Source: Azolla pinnata (Eukaryota > Streptophyta > Polypodiopsida > Salviniales > Salviniaceae). Taken from it: DNA of 35,049 nt. The position numbers and the translations under genes are program-made. Location: NCBI GenBank assembly GCA_037176905.1, contig JBBBWG010030655.1:6137-41185 (forward strand). Direction: 5' to 3'. Positions 34,816 through 35,049 of the stretch are shown piece by piece (positions within the stretch are counted from its first letter, which is position 1; each line of letters starts with the position of its first letter). Below the pieces are notes generated by a model. That model did no database searches. It was not told the DNA's origin and saw only the letters and a list, made by a program, of their open reading frames with translations.

Positions 34816-35049
34816 ATAAACTAAGCACATGGCATGTAATCTTCTGTATCTGCCTTTTTTAATAAATAAACAAATGGTTCGCTTCTTAATTATTGATAGG
34901 AAAATGATATTTTTGGAAGATAAACACTTTCTTCTTCTAGTATGAAAAATAATAATAAATGATATTTTTCCTGCAGACTTGGAGCCTATCGCCAGAGACC
35001 GGAAATTATAAAAAATGAAAAACTGAAAAATGGAAAATAAAAAATAAAA
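34816..35049. other. AT-rich end of window, no gene seen
   Basis: Simple AT-rich sequence ending in AAAATAAAA-type words. Nothing recognisable. Confidence 0.5.

Overview
The window is nuclear DNA from a land plant. It holds interrupted genes with ordinary GT-AG introns, a long intronless PLS-class pentatricopeptide-repeat (PPR) gene, and plant-type GSK3, VDAC, P450 and TMEM184 genes. The style of the PPR motifs and the abundance of GCAT/CATA tetranucleotide arrays look to me like a seed-free vascular plant, most likely a homosporous fern of the Ceratopteris type. The species is an inference and I could not check it.

Layout. 1-700: a possible small single-pass membrane protein, then CTT- and CAT-type simple repeats. 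700-3600: no convincing gene. 3660-6430 (+): a six-exon two-domain CrcB-type fluoride exporter (FEX). 6430-8750: no gene, with a large GCAT array. 8811-10430 (+): a six-exon mitochondrial porin (VDAC). 10431-11992: no gene. 11993-15739 (-): a six-exon TMEM184/DUF300 seven-helix membrane protein, convergent with the porin gene. 16050-17690: no gene, with a second GCAT array. 17697-19721 (+): an intronless PLS-type PPR protein lacking a DYW domain. 19722-20950: no gene, with a CA repeat and modular repeats. 20955-24561 (+): a five-exon CYP72-clan cytochrome P450. 24562-27860: tandem repeats, a 100-N assembly gap and a degenerate AT-rich array. 27863-31227 (+): a 13-exon GSK3/shaggy-like kinase. 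31228-35049: only repeats of several kinds. I rebuilt six genes exon by exon; every exon set closes in frame, at 493, 273, 466, 674, 519 and 453 aa.

The genes do not form a pathway. They are independent housekeeping and regulatory genes: anion export, outer-membrane porin, a membrane protein of the Ost-alpha/LAZ1 superfamily, organelle RNA processing, small-molecule oxidation and kinase signalling. I see no defence system, transposon with coding capacity, tRNA, rRNA or CRISPR array. The most interesting signals are structural. P450 intron 4 contains a 75-bp tandem array built from the exon 4 end and its 5' splice site. The last P450 exon has a sharply different base composition. An exact 77-bp overlap flanks the N gap, suggesting that the gap is an assembly artefact. 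Several unrelated tandem arrays lie between the genes.
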